In this document: positions 1-8,400 of the stretch, one piece after another
Layout: each line of letters begins with the position of its first letter
How positions within the stretch are numbered: the stretch's first letter is position 1
Source of the DNA: DASWIG01 sp965371445
GTDB lineage: Bacteria > Acidobacteriota > Thermoanaerobaculia > Multivoradales > J023
DNA: 26,057 nt
Reading direction: 5' to 3'
NCBI GenBank assembly: GCA_965371445.1
Contig: CBDUYN010000149.1
Coordinates: forward strand, 1 to 26,057
Position numbers and translations under genes: made by a program
Notes under the pieces: generated by a model
Told to the model about the DNA's origin: nothing
The model's database searches: none
Seen by the model: only the letters and a program-made list of their open reading frames with translations

Positions 1-40
1 GAGGGCGTCAGGAATAACCCCCCGCCTAGTGGTGGACAGA

Positions 41-289
41 CTAAGACAAGTTCACGTAGCGGTCGAGCCCTTCCTGGGTGCCGACCCAGAGGAAGCCGAT
101 CGAATCCTGGTGGATCGTGTAGACCGTGCTGTGCGAGAGGCCGTCTTCGACACTCAGGTGCTGGAAGCGCAGCTCTCCCGGCTGGGCCGCCAGGGGGGCG
201 GTCGTCAGGACGGCGAGAATCGCTGTCGCAACCCAAGACAGCGGAGTCGCTCGAAATGGGCTGCTGCGTGGATGTCCATGCTCGGCCAT
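41..289 (-). pseudogene. Truncated N-terminus of a propeller-type sensor protein
   Basis: The fragment (82 aa from ATG 289; an in-frame ATG at 331 is also possible) has a signal peptide (SWVATAILAVLTTAPLAAQ) followed by the start of a two-component-regulator propeller: LSVEDGLSHSTVYTIHQD and FLWVGTQEGLDRY. Intact relatives carry on with DGYxF and more than a dozen further repeats, as the kinase at 5433-9494 does. Here the frame changes to VNLS and stops at TAG 41-43, right after GLDRY. The last 40 bases of the window are unrelated to the family. Either an insertion or deletion cut the gene or this is an assembly edge; the two cannot be told apart here. Family assignment is confident; no function is expected from the fragment. 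Confidence 0.7.
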
Positions 290-355
290 GATCCGGACGG
301 CAGGCCGCCGGAGGACGGCTTCGCCGCCCACATGCTAGCACTAAGATCCGGAATC

Positions 356-390
356 GGCAGGCTGCGCGCCCCGGGCACAGCCTGCCCTAC
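356..390. repeat. Palindromic repeat, copy A (trmFO 3' end)
   Basis: Inverted repeat with arms GGCAGGCT (356-363) and AGCCTGCC (379-386) around a 15-nt G+C-rich loop, followed by CTAC. Read on the minus strand it is GTAGGGCAGGCT, and its TAG (387-389) is the stop codon of trmFO. Copies B (5398-5436), C (13801-13836) and D (17156-17176) share the arms. It could act as an RNA hairpin at the transcript 3' end. Confidence 0.85.
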
Positions 391-1736
391 TTCGTCGTCA
401 CCGTCCCGGATACCTCACCGGAGCCCAGGTCGTGACTCTCGCGCCAGCGTCCCAGCTCCTTCAGGGCGCGCTCCGCGAACGCCTGCCGCCGTTCCTGCCG
501 CTTCAGTCTCTTGCCCGGATCGAGCGGCGTAAAAAGCCCATAGTTGACGTTGGCCGGCTGGAAATGCTCCGCCGACGACTCGGTCAGGTGCCGGGCCAAC
601 GCTCCCAGCGCCGTCGTCGCCGGCAGCGGCTGAAAGAACGAGCCTCGACGCTCCAACGCGAGGTAGAGCGCGATCACGAGCCCCGTCGCCGCCGACTCCA
701 GGTATCCCTCGACGCCGGTGATCTGTCCGGCGAGCCGCACCCGCGGCTCGGTCTTCAGCCGGTAGAGCTTGTCGAGGTGGGTCGGCGCATTGACGAAGGT
801 GTTGCGGTGGATCTGCCCCATGCGGACGAAACGCGCCTCCTCGAGGCCCGGGATCGTGCGAAAGACCCGCTTCTGCTCGCCCCAGGTGAGGCGCGACTGG
901 AAGCCCACCAGGTTGTAGTGGCTCTGCGCCAGGTCCTCCTGGCGCAGCTGGACGACGGCGTAGGGCCGGCGTCCGTCGGGGGCGACCAGGCCGACGGGCT
1001 TCATCGGCCCGAAGCGCGGCGTGTCGACGCCGCGCCGCGCGATCTCCTCGATCGGCAGGCAGCCCTCGAAAAAGAGGTCTTTTTCGAGCTCGTGCCCCTG
1101 GACGACCTCGGCCTCGACCAGGGCCTGGTGAAAAGCGAGGTAATCGTCCTTGGTGAAGGGCGCGTTCAGGTAGTCGCCGCCGCCCTTGCCGTAGCGCGAG
1201 GCGGCGAACATCTTCGTGCGGTCGAGGCTCTCGGCTTCGACGATCGGGGCGATGGCGTCGTAGAAGTAGAGGTACTCCTCGCCCAGGAGCCCCAGGAGGA
1301 CCAACGACATCGCCTCCGACGTCAGGGGGCCGGTCGCTAGCACGACGTCGCCTTCGGGAAGCTTCGTGACCTCGTGGCGCCGGATCTCGACGCAGGGCAG
1401 CTCTTCGAGGGCTTTCGTGACCTTCTCGGCGTAGCGTTCGCGGTCAACGGCGAGGGCGCCGCCCGCCGGCACCGCCGCGTCGCGGGCCGCGCCGAGGACG
1501 AGTGACCCGAACGACTCCATCTCGCGCTTCAGCAAGCCCGCGGCGTGGTGGGGGTCGTCGGAGCGGAAGGAGTTCGAGCACACGAGCTCGGCGAAGCGTC
1601 CGGTCTTGTGGGCCGGCGTCGAACGTACGGGGCGCATCTCGTGGAGCACCACCGGGACTCCCCGGCTCGCGAGCTGCCAGGCGCACTCGCTCCCGGCGAG
1701 GCCGCCGCCGACAATGTGGACGGGGTCTTGCGTCAT
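387..1736 (-). CDS. trmFO: FAD/folate-dependent tRNA (uracil-54-C5)-methyltransferase TrmFO
   Basis: TrmFO makes 5-methyluridine at position 54 of tRNA using methylenetetrahydrofolate and reduced FAD. The 449-aa product starts at ATG 1736 with the FAD motif IVGGGLAGSE (residues 8-17). It has VCSNSFRSD with Cys53 and FFEGCLPIE with Cys226, the same numbers as the two functional cysteines of the Bacillus subtilis enzyme. KGGGDYLNAP and QITGVEGYLESAATG are further family signatures. An upstream in-frame extension to 1901 is rejected because it lacks homology-like sequence and a TATAAT lies 6 nt before ATG 1736. The TAG stop is contributed by palindromic repeat A. Gene length and motifs are normal for the family, so the gene looks functional. 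Confidence 0.96.
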   Translation of the reverse strand: MTQDPVHIVGGGLAGSECAWQLASRGVPVVLHEMRPVRSTPAHKTGRFAELVCSNSFRSDDPHHAAGLLKREMESFGSLVLGAARDAAVPAGGALAVDRERYAEKVTKALEELPCVEIRRHEVTKLPEGDVVLATGPLTSEAMSLVLLGLLGEEYLYFYDAIAPIVEAESLDRTKMFAASRYGKGGGDYLNAPFTKDDYLAFHQALVEAEVVQGHELEKDLFFEGCLPIEEIARRGVDTPRFGPMKPVGLVAPDGRRPYAVVQLRQEDLAQSHYNLVGFQSRLTWGEQKRVFRTIPGLEEARFVRMGQIHRNTFVNAPTHLDKLYRLKTEPRVRLAGQITGVEGYLESAATGLVIALYLALERRGSFFQPLPATTALGALARHLTESSAEHFQPANVNYGLFTPLDPGKRLKRQERRQAFAERALKELGRWRESHDLGSGEVSGTVTTK

Positions 1737-1742
1737 AGAAGG

Positions 1743-1748
1743 ATTATA
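1743..1748 (-). promoter_or_regulatory. Candidate -10 box of trmFO, leaderless start
   Basis: TATAAT on the minus strand ends 6 nt before the trmFO ATG, so transcription would begin at or next to the A of the start codon. No Shine-Dalgarno sequence precedes the ATG. The -35 region is weak. exoA and the HTH gene at 10034 show the same arrangement. Confidence 0.5.
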
Positions 1749-1780
1749 GGCATCCTCAACCCACAGCCGTACGAAGGGGG

Positions 1781-2263
1781 CTATCCCCCCGGCGGCCAAG
1801 CACCGAGCAACTGGCGTAAGGTGACGAGCTGGCCGACGTGGTAGGCGTTGTGGTCGGCGACGAGAAGCGCCTCGCGCAGAAGCGTCTGGCCGTCGCCCCA
1901 AGGGAAGGGTGCGCCGAGGTCACGCTCCGGGTCCTTGACCAGCTCGCACATCGTCTCGAGGTCCCGGCGAAAGGCCGCGAGGCTGCGTTCCCAGGCGCCG
2001 TCGTCCGGGGGCTCGTCCTCTGGCGGCCAATAGCTCTCGGGCCAGGGCGGGGAGACGTGCTCGGCGTCCCGGCTGAACTCCAGGATGTCCCATTGTGCGA
2101 TTCGCAGATGCTCGACGAGTCGCCAGGCACTGTGCGCCTGGCCCTCGGGTCGGACGCCCCGGAGCTCCTCGGGGAAGTTGCGCACCACCGTCTCGAAGTC
2201 GGCGTGGGCGTTGCGGCCCGTGAGCAGGTCGACCAGGTGTCGGCGGAGGGACTTGTCGTCCAT
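1781..2263 (-). CDS. DinB-family four-helix-bundle protein
   Basis: A 160-aa protein of the DinB/YfiT fold, a metal-binding four-helix bundle used by several thiol-dependent transferases and many proteins of unknown role. The metal triad is recognisable: His52 in RLVEHLRIAQWDI, and His138 and His142 in ADHNAYHVGQL near the C-terminus, the most typical family motif. PFPWGDGQTLLREA before it is also characteristic. ATG 2263 is preceded by AAGGAGG with good spacing, which fixes the start. The gene lies between trmFO (3' side) and exoA on the same strand, 107 nt from exoA. The substrate cannot be told from sequence. Confidence 0.88.
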   Translation of the reverse strand: MDDKSLRRHLVDLLTGRNAHADFETVVRNFPEELRGVRPEGQAHSAWRLVEHLRIAQWDILEFSRDAEHVSPPWPESYWPPEDEPPDDGAWERSLAAFRRDLETMCELVKDPERDLGAPFPWGDGQTLLREALLVADHNAYHVGQLVTLRQLLGAWPPGG

Positions 2264-2370
2264 GGCTTGGATCCTCCTTGGCCGGCGAGCATAGCGAAGA
2301 ATCCGTCGGAGGCGCCGGGGGAAGTGGCCGCGATCCTGCGGGCGTTCTTTGAAGGTCCCTAGCGGAGCCA

Positions 2371-3159
2371 CTAGCGATTCAAGTTCCCGTCGTCGAGCTC
2401 GATCGAGATCGGACAGTGGTCCGAACCCTCGACGTCGGCGTGGATCGCGGCCCCCTGGAGGTAAGGACGCGCGCCGGGCGAGAGGAGCTGGTAGTCGATG
2501 CGCCAGCCGATGTTTTTCTCCCGCACGCCCTTGCGCTGGCTCCACCAGGTGTAGCGTCCGCCTTCCTTTTCGAATTCCCGGAAGGAGTCGATCCAGCCGC
2601 TCCTGAGCCAGCGGTCGAGCTCCTCGCGCTCCTCGGGGCGGAAGCCGCTCGTCTGGCGGTTCTGCTTGGGCCGCGCCAGGTCGATGTCCTCGTGGGCGGT
2701 GTTGAAGTCCCCCATGACGACGATCGGCTCGCCGCGCTCGCGGGCCGGCTCCAGGACGTCGAAGAGCTTGCGGTAGAAGTCGAGCTTGTAGGGGATGCGC
2801 GAGAGATCGCGGTTCTTGCCGTTGCCGTTGGGGAAGTAGCCGTTGACGACGAGGAGCCGCCCGAAGCGGGCGAGTTGGAGGCGTCCCTCGACGTCGATTG
2901 AGTCCTCGCCGATCTCGCTCTGGATCGCGTCGGGCGCCTGGCGCGAGTACAGCGCCACACCACTGTAGCCTCCTCGTTCGGCGGCCACCACGTCGACGTG
3001 CCAGCCCGCCGGGGAAGCCACCTCCTCCGGCAGCTGGTCGAGACGGGCACGCACCTCTTGGAGGCCGACGATGGCCGCGCCGCAGGTCTCCAGGTAGTCG
3101 AGGAAGCCCTTCTTGGCGGCGGCCCGCAGGCCGTTGACGTTCCACGAAACGATCCGCAT
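2371..3159 (-). CDS. xth (exoA): Exonuclease III / AP endonuclease
   Basis: A 262-aa exonuclease III of the exonuclease-endonuclease-phosphatase superfamily, which cuts abasic sites and trims DNA 3' ends in base excision repair. It begins MRIVSWNVNGLRA, with the substrate Asn at residue 8. Further motifs are LQEVR (Glu35, metal), VVMGDFNTAHEDIDLARP (Asp151, Asn153), GWRIDYQLLS (Asp222) and SDHCP (Asp247, His248). All catalytic positions of the family are present and the length is typical. ATG 3159 is chosen because it gives the canonical N-terminus. A TAGAAT box lies 7 nt ahead of it with no ribosome-binding site. The gene is divergent from the methyltransferase across a 106-nt gap. Confidence 0.95.
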   Translation of the reverse strand: MRIVSWNVNGLRAAAKKGFLDYLETCGAAIVGLQEVRARLDQLPEEVASPAGWHVDVVAAERGGYSGVALYSRQAPDAIQSEIGEDSIDVEGRLQLARFGRLLVVNGYFPNGNGKNRDLSRIPYKLDFYRKLFDVLEPARERGEPIVVMGDFNTAHEDIDLARPKQNRQTSGFRPEEREELDRWLRSGWIDSFREFEKEGGRYTWWSQRKGVREKNIGWRIDYQLLSPGARPYLQGAAIHADVEGSDHCPISIELDDGNLNR

Positions 3160-3166
3160 GTCCCTA

Positions 3167-3172
3167 ATTCTA
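3167..3172 (-). promoter_or_regulatory. Candidate -10 box of exoA, leaderless start
   Basis: TAGAAT on the minus strand, 7 nt upstream of the exoA ATG, with no Shine-Dalgarno between. No good -35 hexamer is seen at normal spacing. It fits the TANNNT-type leaderless pattern of trmFO. Confidence 0.4.
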
Positions 3173-3265
3173 GTGCGATTCGCAGATCTTTCGCCCGCCG
3201 CCGCCGTATTGAGGAGAACGGGAGGGCCGGAGGGGCTCTCTCCAAGAGAAGCGACCCCGAGCACG

Positions 3266-4009
3266 ATGACGACACGTCCCGGAGACTTCACCCCGCAGGC
3301 CGACGCCTACGCCCGGGCCCGGCCCGGCTATCCCCGGGCGATGGTGACGATCCTGCTCAAGCTCATGGAGCTCGGGGAAGGCGACTCGATCGCCGAGATC
3401 GGCGCCGGGACCGGGCTTTTCACCGCGACGCTGGCGGAGCGCGGCTTGAAGGTGACGGCCATCGAGCCTAGCGCCGAGATGCGCTCGCGGGCACGGACGC
3501 ATGCCGGGGTCGAGCAGCGTGCCGGGGCCTTCGAGGAGACCGGCCTCGAGGATGGAAGCCAGAGCTGGATCGTCGCGGCCCAGGCCTTCCATTGGGCCGA
3601 GGCGCAGCGCGCCCTGCCCGAGCTCCGGCGCGTCCTGCGTCCCGGTTGCTGCCTGACCGTGCTGTGGAACAACCGCGACATCGAGTCCTCAGAGGTCCTC
3701 GGCTTCACCCGCGACGCGATCGAGCGGATCGTCCCCGAGTTCGACGAGGGCTACCGCAACCGCGACTGGTCGGAGGTCTTGACCTCGACTTCGCACTTCG
3801 TCGCTCCCTACGAGCTCACCGTGGCGCACGTCGTCGAGATGAGCGTCGAGCGCTATCTCGACCTCTGGCGCAGCCACAACCTCCTGAACGCCGCGGCGGG
3901 CCCCGAGGCGATGGCGGTCCTCCTCGACGAGATCGCCGAGCGCTTGGCGGGCGTCGAGCGGATCGACGTGCCCTACGTCTGCCGCGCCTTCACGGTCACC
4001 GTCGCCTGA
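3266..4009 (+). CDS. Class I SAM-dependent methyltransferase (Methyltransf_11 type)
   Basis: A 247-aa Rossmann-fold methyltransferase. Motif I is AEIGAGTGLFTA (from residue 43), the acidic loop is VTAIEPSAEM with Glu67, and IVAAQAFHWAE (about 102-112) followed by LPELRRVLRPGG-like LPELRRVLRPGC completes the core. This set is typical of small-molecule methyltransferases of the trans-aconitate/ubiE-like group. The C-terminal third (YELTVAHVVEMSVERYLDLWRSH) resembles a substrate cap. ATG 3266 is preferred because the upstream sequence is low-complexity; the ribosome-binding site is poor. Substrate unknown. Its neighbours are DNA repair and a peptidase and suggest no pathway. Confidence 0.88.
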   Translation: MTTRPGDFTPQADAYARARPGYPRAMVTILLKLMELGEGDSIAEIGAGTGLFTATLAERGLKVTAIEPSAEMRSRARTHAGVEQRAGAFEETGLEDGSQSWIVAAQAFHWAEAQRALPELRRVLRPGCCLTVLWNNRDIESSEVLGFTRDAIERIVPEFDEGYRNRDWSEVLTSTSHFVAPYELTVAHVVEMSVERYLDLWRSHNLLNAAAGPEAMAVLLDEIAERLAGVERIDVPYVCRAFTVTVA

Positions 4010-4090
4010 GCTCGGAGCCGTGCTCGATGCCACCACGTCTCCGGCCGATTTCCCGGTCGGGGCGGCCGTGGTATCGTCGCTGCTCCGTCC

Positions 4091-4114
4091 ATGAACCAGC
4101 TCGGGGAGCCCTGA
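4091..4114 (+). other. Possible 7-codon upstream ORF of the M20 gene
   Basis: ATG 4091 opens a short frame, MNQLGEP, whose TGA overlaps the downstream ATG (TGATG, 4112-4116). Such overlap permits reinitiation. Seen directly in the sequence; translation is not proven. Confidence 0.3.
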
Positions 4115-5400
4115 TGCGTCCAAGAACCTGTGCCGTCGCCCTCGCCCTTGTCCTCCACACCGCCGCGGCCTACGCTGCCGGCCCGATCGACGAAGCGGTC
4201 GCCCGCTACGCCGACCAGATCATCGAGCTGCGCCATCGGATCCACCAGTATCCCGAGCTCGGCAACCGTGAGCACGAGGCCGCGAAGCTCGTCGCGGACC
4301 ACCTCCGAAATCTCGGTCTCGAGGTGACGACGGGCATCGCCCACACCGGGGTCGTCGCCCTCCTCCAAGGCGGACGCCCCGGCCCGGTCGTCGCGGTACG
4401 CGCCGACATGGACGCCCTACCGGTGACCGAGGATACGCCCTTCGAGTTCAAGTCGACGGTGCGCACGAGCTACCTGGGCAAGGAGGTCGGCGTGATGCAC
4501 GCCTGCGGCCACGACGTCCACACCGCGGTCGAGCTCGGCGTGGCTTCGGTCCTCTCGTCGATGCGCGACGAGCTGCCCGGGACGGTGAAGTTCATCTTCC
4601 AGCCGGCGGAGGAGGGTCCGCCGCCGGGCGAGGAGGGGGGCGCGGAGCTGATGTTTGCCGAAGGCGTGCTGGAGAACCCGCGTCCCTCGGCGATCTTCGG
4701 CCTCCACACCTTCGCGGACATGGAGGTGGGCAAAGTCGGCTACACGATTGGACCGGCGTTCGCCGCCGTCGACCATTTCATCGTCAAGGTCCGGGGGAAG
4801 CAGTCGCACGGTGCCTATCCCCACTACGGGGTCGATCCGGTGGTGATGGCTTCCCAAGCAGTGATGGCGCTCCAGACCATCCGCTCGCGAAACCTGCCGC
4901 CGCTGGCGCCGAGCGTCGTCACGGTCGGCATCATCCGCGGCGGCGAGCGCTTCAACATCATCCCCGCCGAGGTGCACCTGGAGGGGACGGTCCGCACCTA
5001 TGACGCCGACGTGCGCGACACGGTCGAGCGGCGAATGGACGAGATCCTCGACGGCACTACCCGTGCCGGCGGCGGCACCTACGAGCTCGACTACGACCGC
5101 GGCTCGCCAGCGACGATCAACGACCCGGAGCTGTCGCGGCTCACGATCCCGTCGCTCGTCGCGGTCCTCGGGGAGGAGAACGTCGAGGAGCTGGAGCCGA
5201 CGACCGGCGGCGAGGACTTCGCGATCTTTGCCAACGCGGTGCCGGGTTTTTATTTCCGGCTGGGCATGGTCAAGCCCGGCACCACCTCGGGCGGCCATCA
5301 CACGCCGACGTTTACGGCCGACGACGAGTCGGTCCGCGTCGGCATGCGCCTCATGTCGCGGGTGCTCGTCGATTACCTGGAGCGCGGCGCGGCGAAGTAG
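4114..5400 (+). CDS. Secreted M20-family amidohydrolase (M20D, hippurate-hydrolase like)
   Basis: A 428-aa zinc metalloamidase of the M20D (HipO/IAA-amino acid hydrolase) family, which splits N-acyl amino acids. The N-terminus MRPRTCAVALALVLHTAAA with AYA|AGP is a Sec signal peptide, so the enzyme acts in the periplasm or outside the cell. Family motifs in order: RHRIHQYPELG, VAVRADMDALPV, GVMHACGHDVHTA (Cys131, His133), FQPAEEGPP, GLHTF, GKQSHGAYPHYGVDP (dimerisation domain), GGEDFAIF and GGHHTPTF (last metal His). Length is slightly above the usual 390 because of the signal peptide and a Gly/Pro insert after EEG. ATG 4114 has GGGGAG upstream. The TAG stop abuts palindromic repeat B. Confidence 0.93.
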   Translation: MRPRTCAVALALVLHTAAAYAAGPIDEAVARYADQIIELRHRIHQYPELGNREHEAAKLVADHLRNLGLEVTTGIAHTGVVALLQGGRPGPVVAVRADMDALPVTEDTPFEFKSTVRTSYLGKEVGVMHACGHDVHTAVELGVASVLSSMRDELPGTVKFIFQPAEEGPPPGEEGGAELMFAEGVLENPRPSAIFGLHTFADMEVGKVGYTIGPAFAAVDHFIVKVRGKQSHGAYPHYGVDPVVMASQAVMALQTIRSRNLPPLAPSVVTVGIIRGGERFNIIPAEVHLEGTVRTYDADVRDTVERRMDEILDGTTRAGGGTYELDYDRGSPATINDPELSRLTIPSLVAVLGEENVEELEPTTGGEDFAIFANAVPGFYFRLGMVKPGTTSGGHHTPTFTADDESVRVGMRLMSRVLVDYLERGAAK

Positions 5401-5436
5401 GGCAGGCTGTGCCCGAGGCGCGCAGCCTGCCCCTAC
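5398..5436. repeat. Palindromic repeat, copy B (between two convergent genes)
   Basis: Arms GGCAGGCT (5401-5408) and AGCCTGCC (5424-5431). The flanking TAG on the left (5398-5400) ends the M20 gene, and CTA on the right (5433-5435, TAG on the minus strand) ends the hybrid kinase. The hairpin fills the whole 32-nt gap between the convergent genes and could terminate both transcripts. Confidence 0.88.
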
Positions 5437-8400
5437 GACCCGCCCTCGGGTTGAAGCGCCGTCCGCACCTTCTCGCGCAGCACCTGGATCCGGAACGGCT
5501 TCTGCACAAAGCCCGAGAGGTCCTCGCCCTCGAAGCGACGCAACGTCTCCTGCTCGTCGAAGCCCGTGACGATGACGACTCGGGCGTCGGCTCGAATCCG
5601 GCGGATCTCGGCGAAGGCTTCCTCGCCGCCCATCTCCGGCATGGTGAGGTCGAGGAGCACGAGCACGATCTCGCCGGCATGGCGGCGGAAGATCTCGACA
5701 CCCTCGCGGCCGTCGTCCGCGGTCAGGACCTCGAAACCCAGGATCTCCATCATCTGGCGGCCGATCTTGCGCACGATTGCCTCGTCATCGACGATCAGCA
5801 CCTGGCCGCTTCCCTTCCAGCCGTCGTCGGCCTCCTGGACCGCCGCCCTCTCGGCCTCTGCCGGCGCTTCGGCGACCGGGAAGAGCACCCGGATCGTCGT
5901 CCCCTTCTGCGGCTCGCTTTCGACGACGATCGCGCCCTCGTGGCCGCGGACGATCCCCAGCACCACCGGCAGCCCCAGCCCACGGCCCGGGAAGCGGGTG
6001 CTGAAGAAGGGGTCGAACATCTTGTCGAGCGTCTCACGGTCCATGCCGGAGCCCGAATCCTTGACCTCGAGGAAAGCGTAGGTCCCCGCGGCCAGGCCCT
6101 CGTCGAAGAAAGCGGCGGCGGCGAGGTCGCTCGGCTCGCAATGGGTGCTGCCCGTTCGTAGGACGATCTCGCCCGAGGCTTCGCCGATCGCCTCCGCCGC
6201 GTTGGTGACGAGGTTGACGATCACCTGGCTCAGCTGGTTGGGATCGGTCTTGATCGCAGGGCCGTCCTCCGCCAGCTCGTAGCGGACGGTCAAACGCTTC
6301 GCGATCGAGCCGTCGACGAGCGGCGCCATCTCCTCGACCGCACGCGACAGCTCGACGTGCGCGGTGACGAAACGCCCCTTGCCCGAGTAGGCGAGCATCT
6401 TCTGCGACAGCGCCGTGGCGCGCTGGGCCGCGGCTTCGATCTCGTCGAGGTTCTCGTGGAGCGGGGAGCGGTTCGGGAGCTTGCGCCGGATCAGCTCGGT
6501 GTTGCCCAGGACACCTACCAGGAGGTTGTTGAAATCGTGGGCGATCCCGCCGGCAAGGATGCCCAGGCTCTCCAGCTTCTGCCCCTGGCGCATACGCTCC
6601 TCGATCTCCCGGCGCTGGGAGAGGTCGACCACCGTGCCCTCGATCACCATGCCCAGGCCCGTCGACTCCTCGGCCAGGTTGGCGTTCCACAGCAAGGTGA
6701 CCTCGGAGCCGTCGCTCGTCCGCTCGGACGTCTCGAAGCTCTCCACCATCCCGGTCTCGCGGAGCCTGGCGAGGAACTCGCGATGGACCTCCGTTTTATG
6801 ACCCACGGTCAGCCGGTGCTCGCGCAAGCACTCTTCTTGCGAGGCGTAGCCGAAGATCCGAGCGAATGCGTCGTTGCAGTCGAGGAGCCGGCCGTTGAAA
6901 CGCGCCCGAACCACACCGGCCAGGTTCCGCTCGAAAAGCTGCCGGTAGCGTTTCTCGCTACGCTTGAGCTCGATCAAGCCTTCCTCGATGCGCCGTTCGA
7001 GCTCCGCTTCGCGGCGGCTCGCCCGGCGTCGGCGCAGCCACACCAGGAGAACGCCCGAAGCCGCGGCAGACAAGGCGACGAAGGCCAGGAAACCGGCCGT
7101 CCGCCACCAGGGAGGATGCCGCCGCACCCGGACGGTGACGCCGTCCTCGTTCCACCTTCCGTCGTTGTTCGAGCCCTGGGCCCGAAAGACGTAGTCGCCG
7201 GGGGCGAGGTCGGTGTAGGTCGCGACGCGCTCGGTCCCGGCGTCGATCCAGTCGTCGTCGAAGCCCTCCAGGACGTAGCGGTAGCGGTTCTCCGACGGCC
7301 TCGTGAAATCGAGGGCGGCGAGCTCGAAGGAGAAGTGGTCGTCGCCGGGGCCCAGCTCGATCTCCCTGGACGTCGGGACGGCGCGGCTCTCGCCGAAGAC
7401 CTTGAAATCGACGAGCACCACCGGTGGCACGTGGGGATTGTCGAGCACGCCGGCGGGATGAAAGGCGTTGAAGCCGTTGTCGCCGCCGAAGAGGAGCTCC
7501 CCGTCGTGGCGGGCGAGCGAAGCGCCGGCACGGAACTGAAGCCCCTGAAGGCCGTCCTTCACATGGAAGGTGCGGACCGCACCGCTCGCCGGATCGAAGC
7601 GCAACAGCCCCGCGTCGGTGGTGATCCAGAGGTTTCCTCCCTCGTCGCTCAGGATGTTCGTCACCGGGACGTTCGGCAGGCCGTCGCCCGGGCCGTAGCG
7701 GCGGAAGGTACCGTCGGCGCGGAGCTCGTCGAGGCCCTGGGCGGTCCCCACCCAAAGCCGTCCCGCCGCCTGGTGGAGGGTATAGACCCGGTTGTGGCGC
7801 AGACGCCTCGGATCGTCCGGGTCGGCAAGGAAGCGCTCGAAGCGTCTCGCACCAACGTCGAAGCGGTGGAGGCCGCCCCGGTCGGTGCCGATCCACAGGT
7901 CGCCCATCTCGTCCTCGACGACCGCCCAGAAAAACGTGTCGGCAAGGCCTTCGGGGTCGTCCGGCGCCGCGTTGTAGTGGGCCGTGACCTTCTCCTGCCG
8001 GCGGTCGAACAGCGACAGACCCTTCTGGGTGCCGATCCAGAAGTTGCCTTCGCGGTCCTCGTGAATCAAGGAGACGAGGTCGCTCGGCAGGCTCTCCGGG
8101 TCACTGGGGTCGTGGCGCAAGGTCTTGAACCCGGCCTCGTCGCTCAGATAGCGACTCAAGCCGTCCCGCCACGAGGCCGTCCACAGGACTCCGGCCCGGT
8201 CCACGTAGAGACGCACGATGCGGGTGCCCGGGAGGCTCGACGGATCACCGGGGTGCGGCCGAAAGTGGAGGAAGCTGCCGGACTCCTCGTCCCATCGGTC
8301 GAGCCCTTTCTCGGTGGCGACCCATAGGCGGTAGCGGTGGTCCTCGGCGAAATCCCGCACCTCCTTGCAGACGAGGCTGCCCTCGTCCTCGGCCCGGTGA

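Noticed and set aside
6357..8327. Long open frame on the plus strand (about 656 codons) opposite the hybrid kinase
   Set aside because: It is the antisense shadow of the kinase in GC-rich DNA; its sequence has no domain-like order, while the minus strand gives continuous propeller, TM and PAS motifs.
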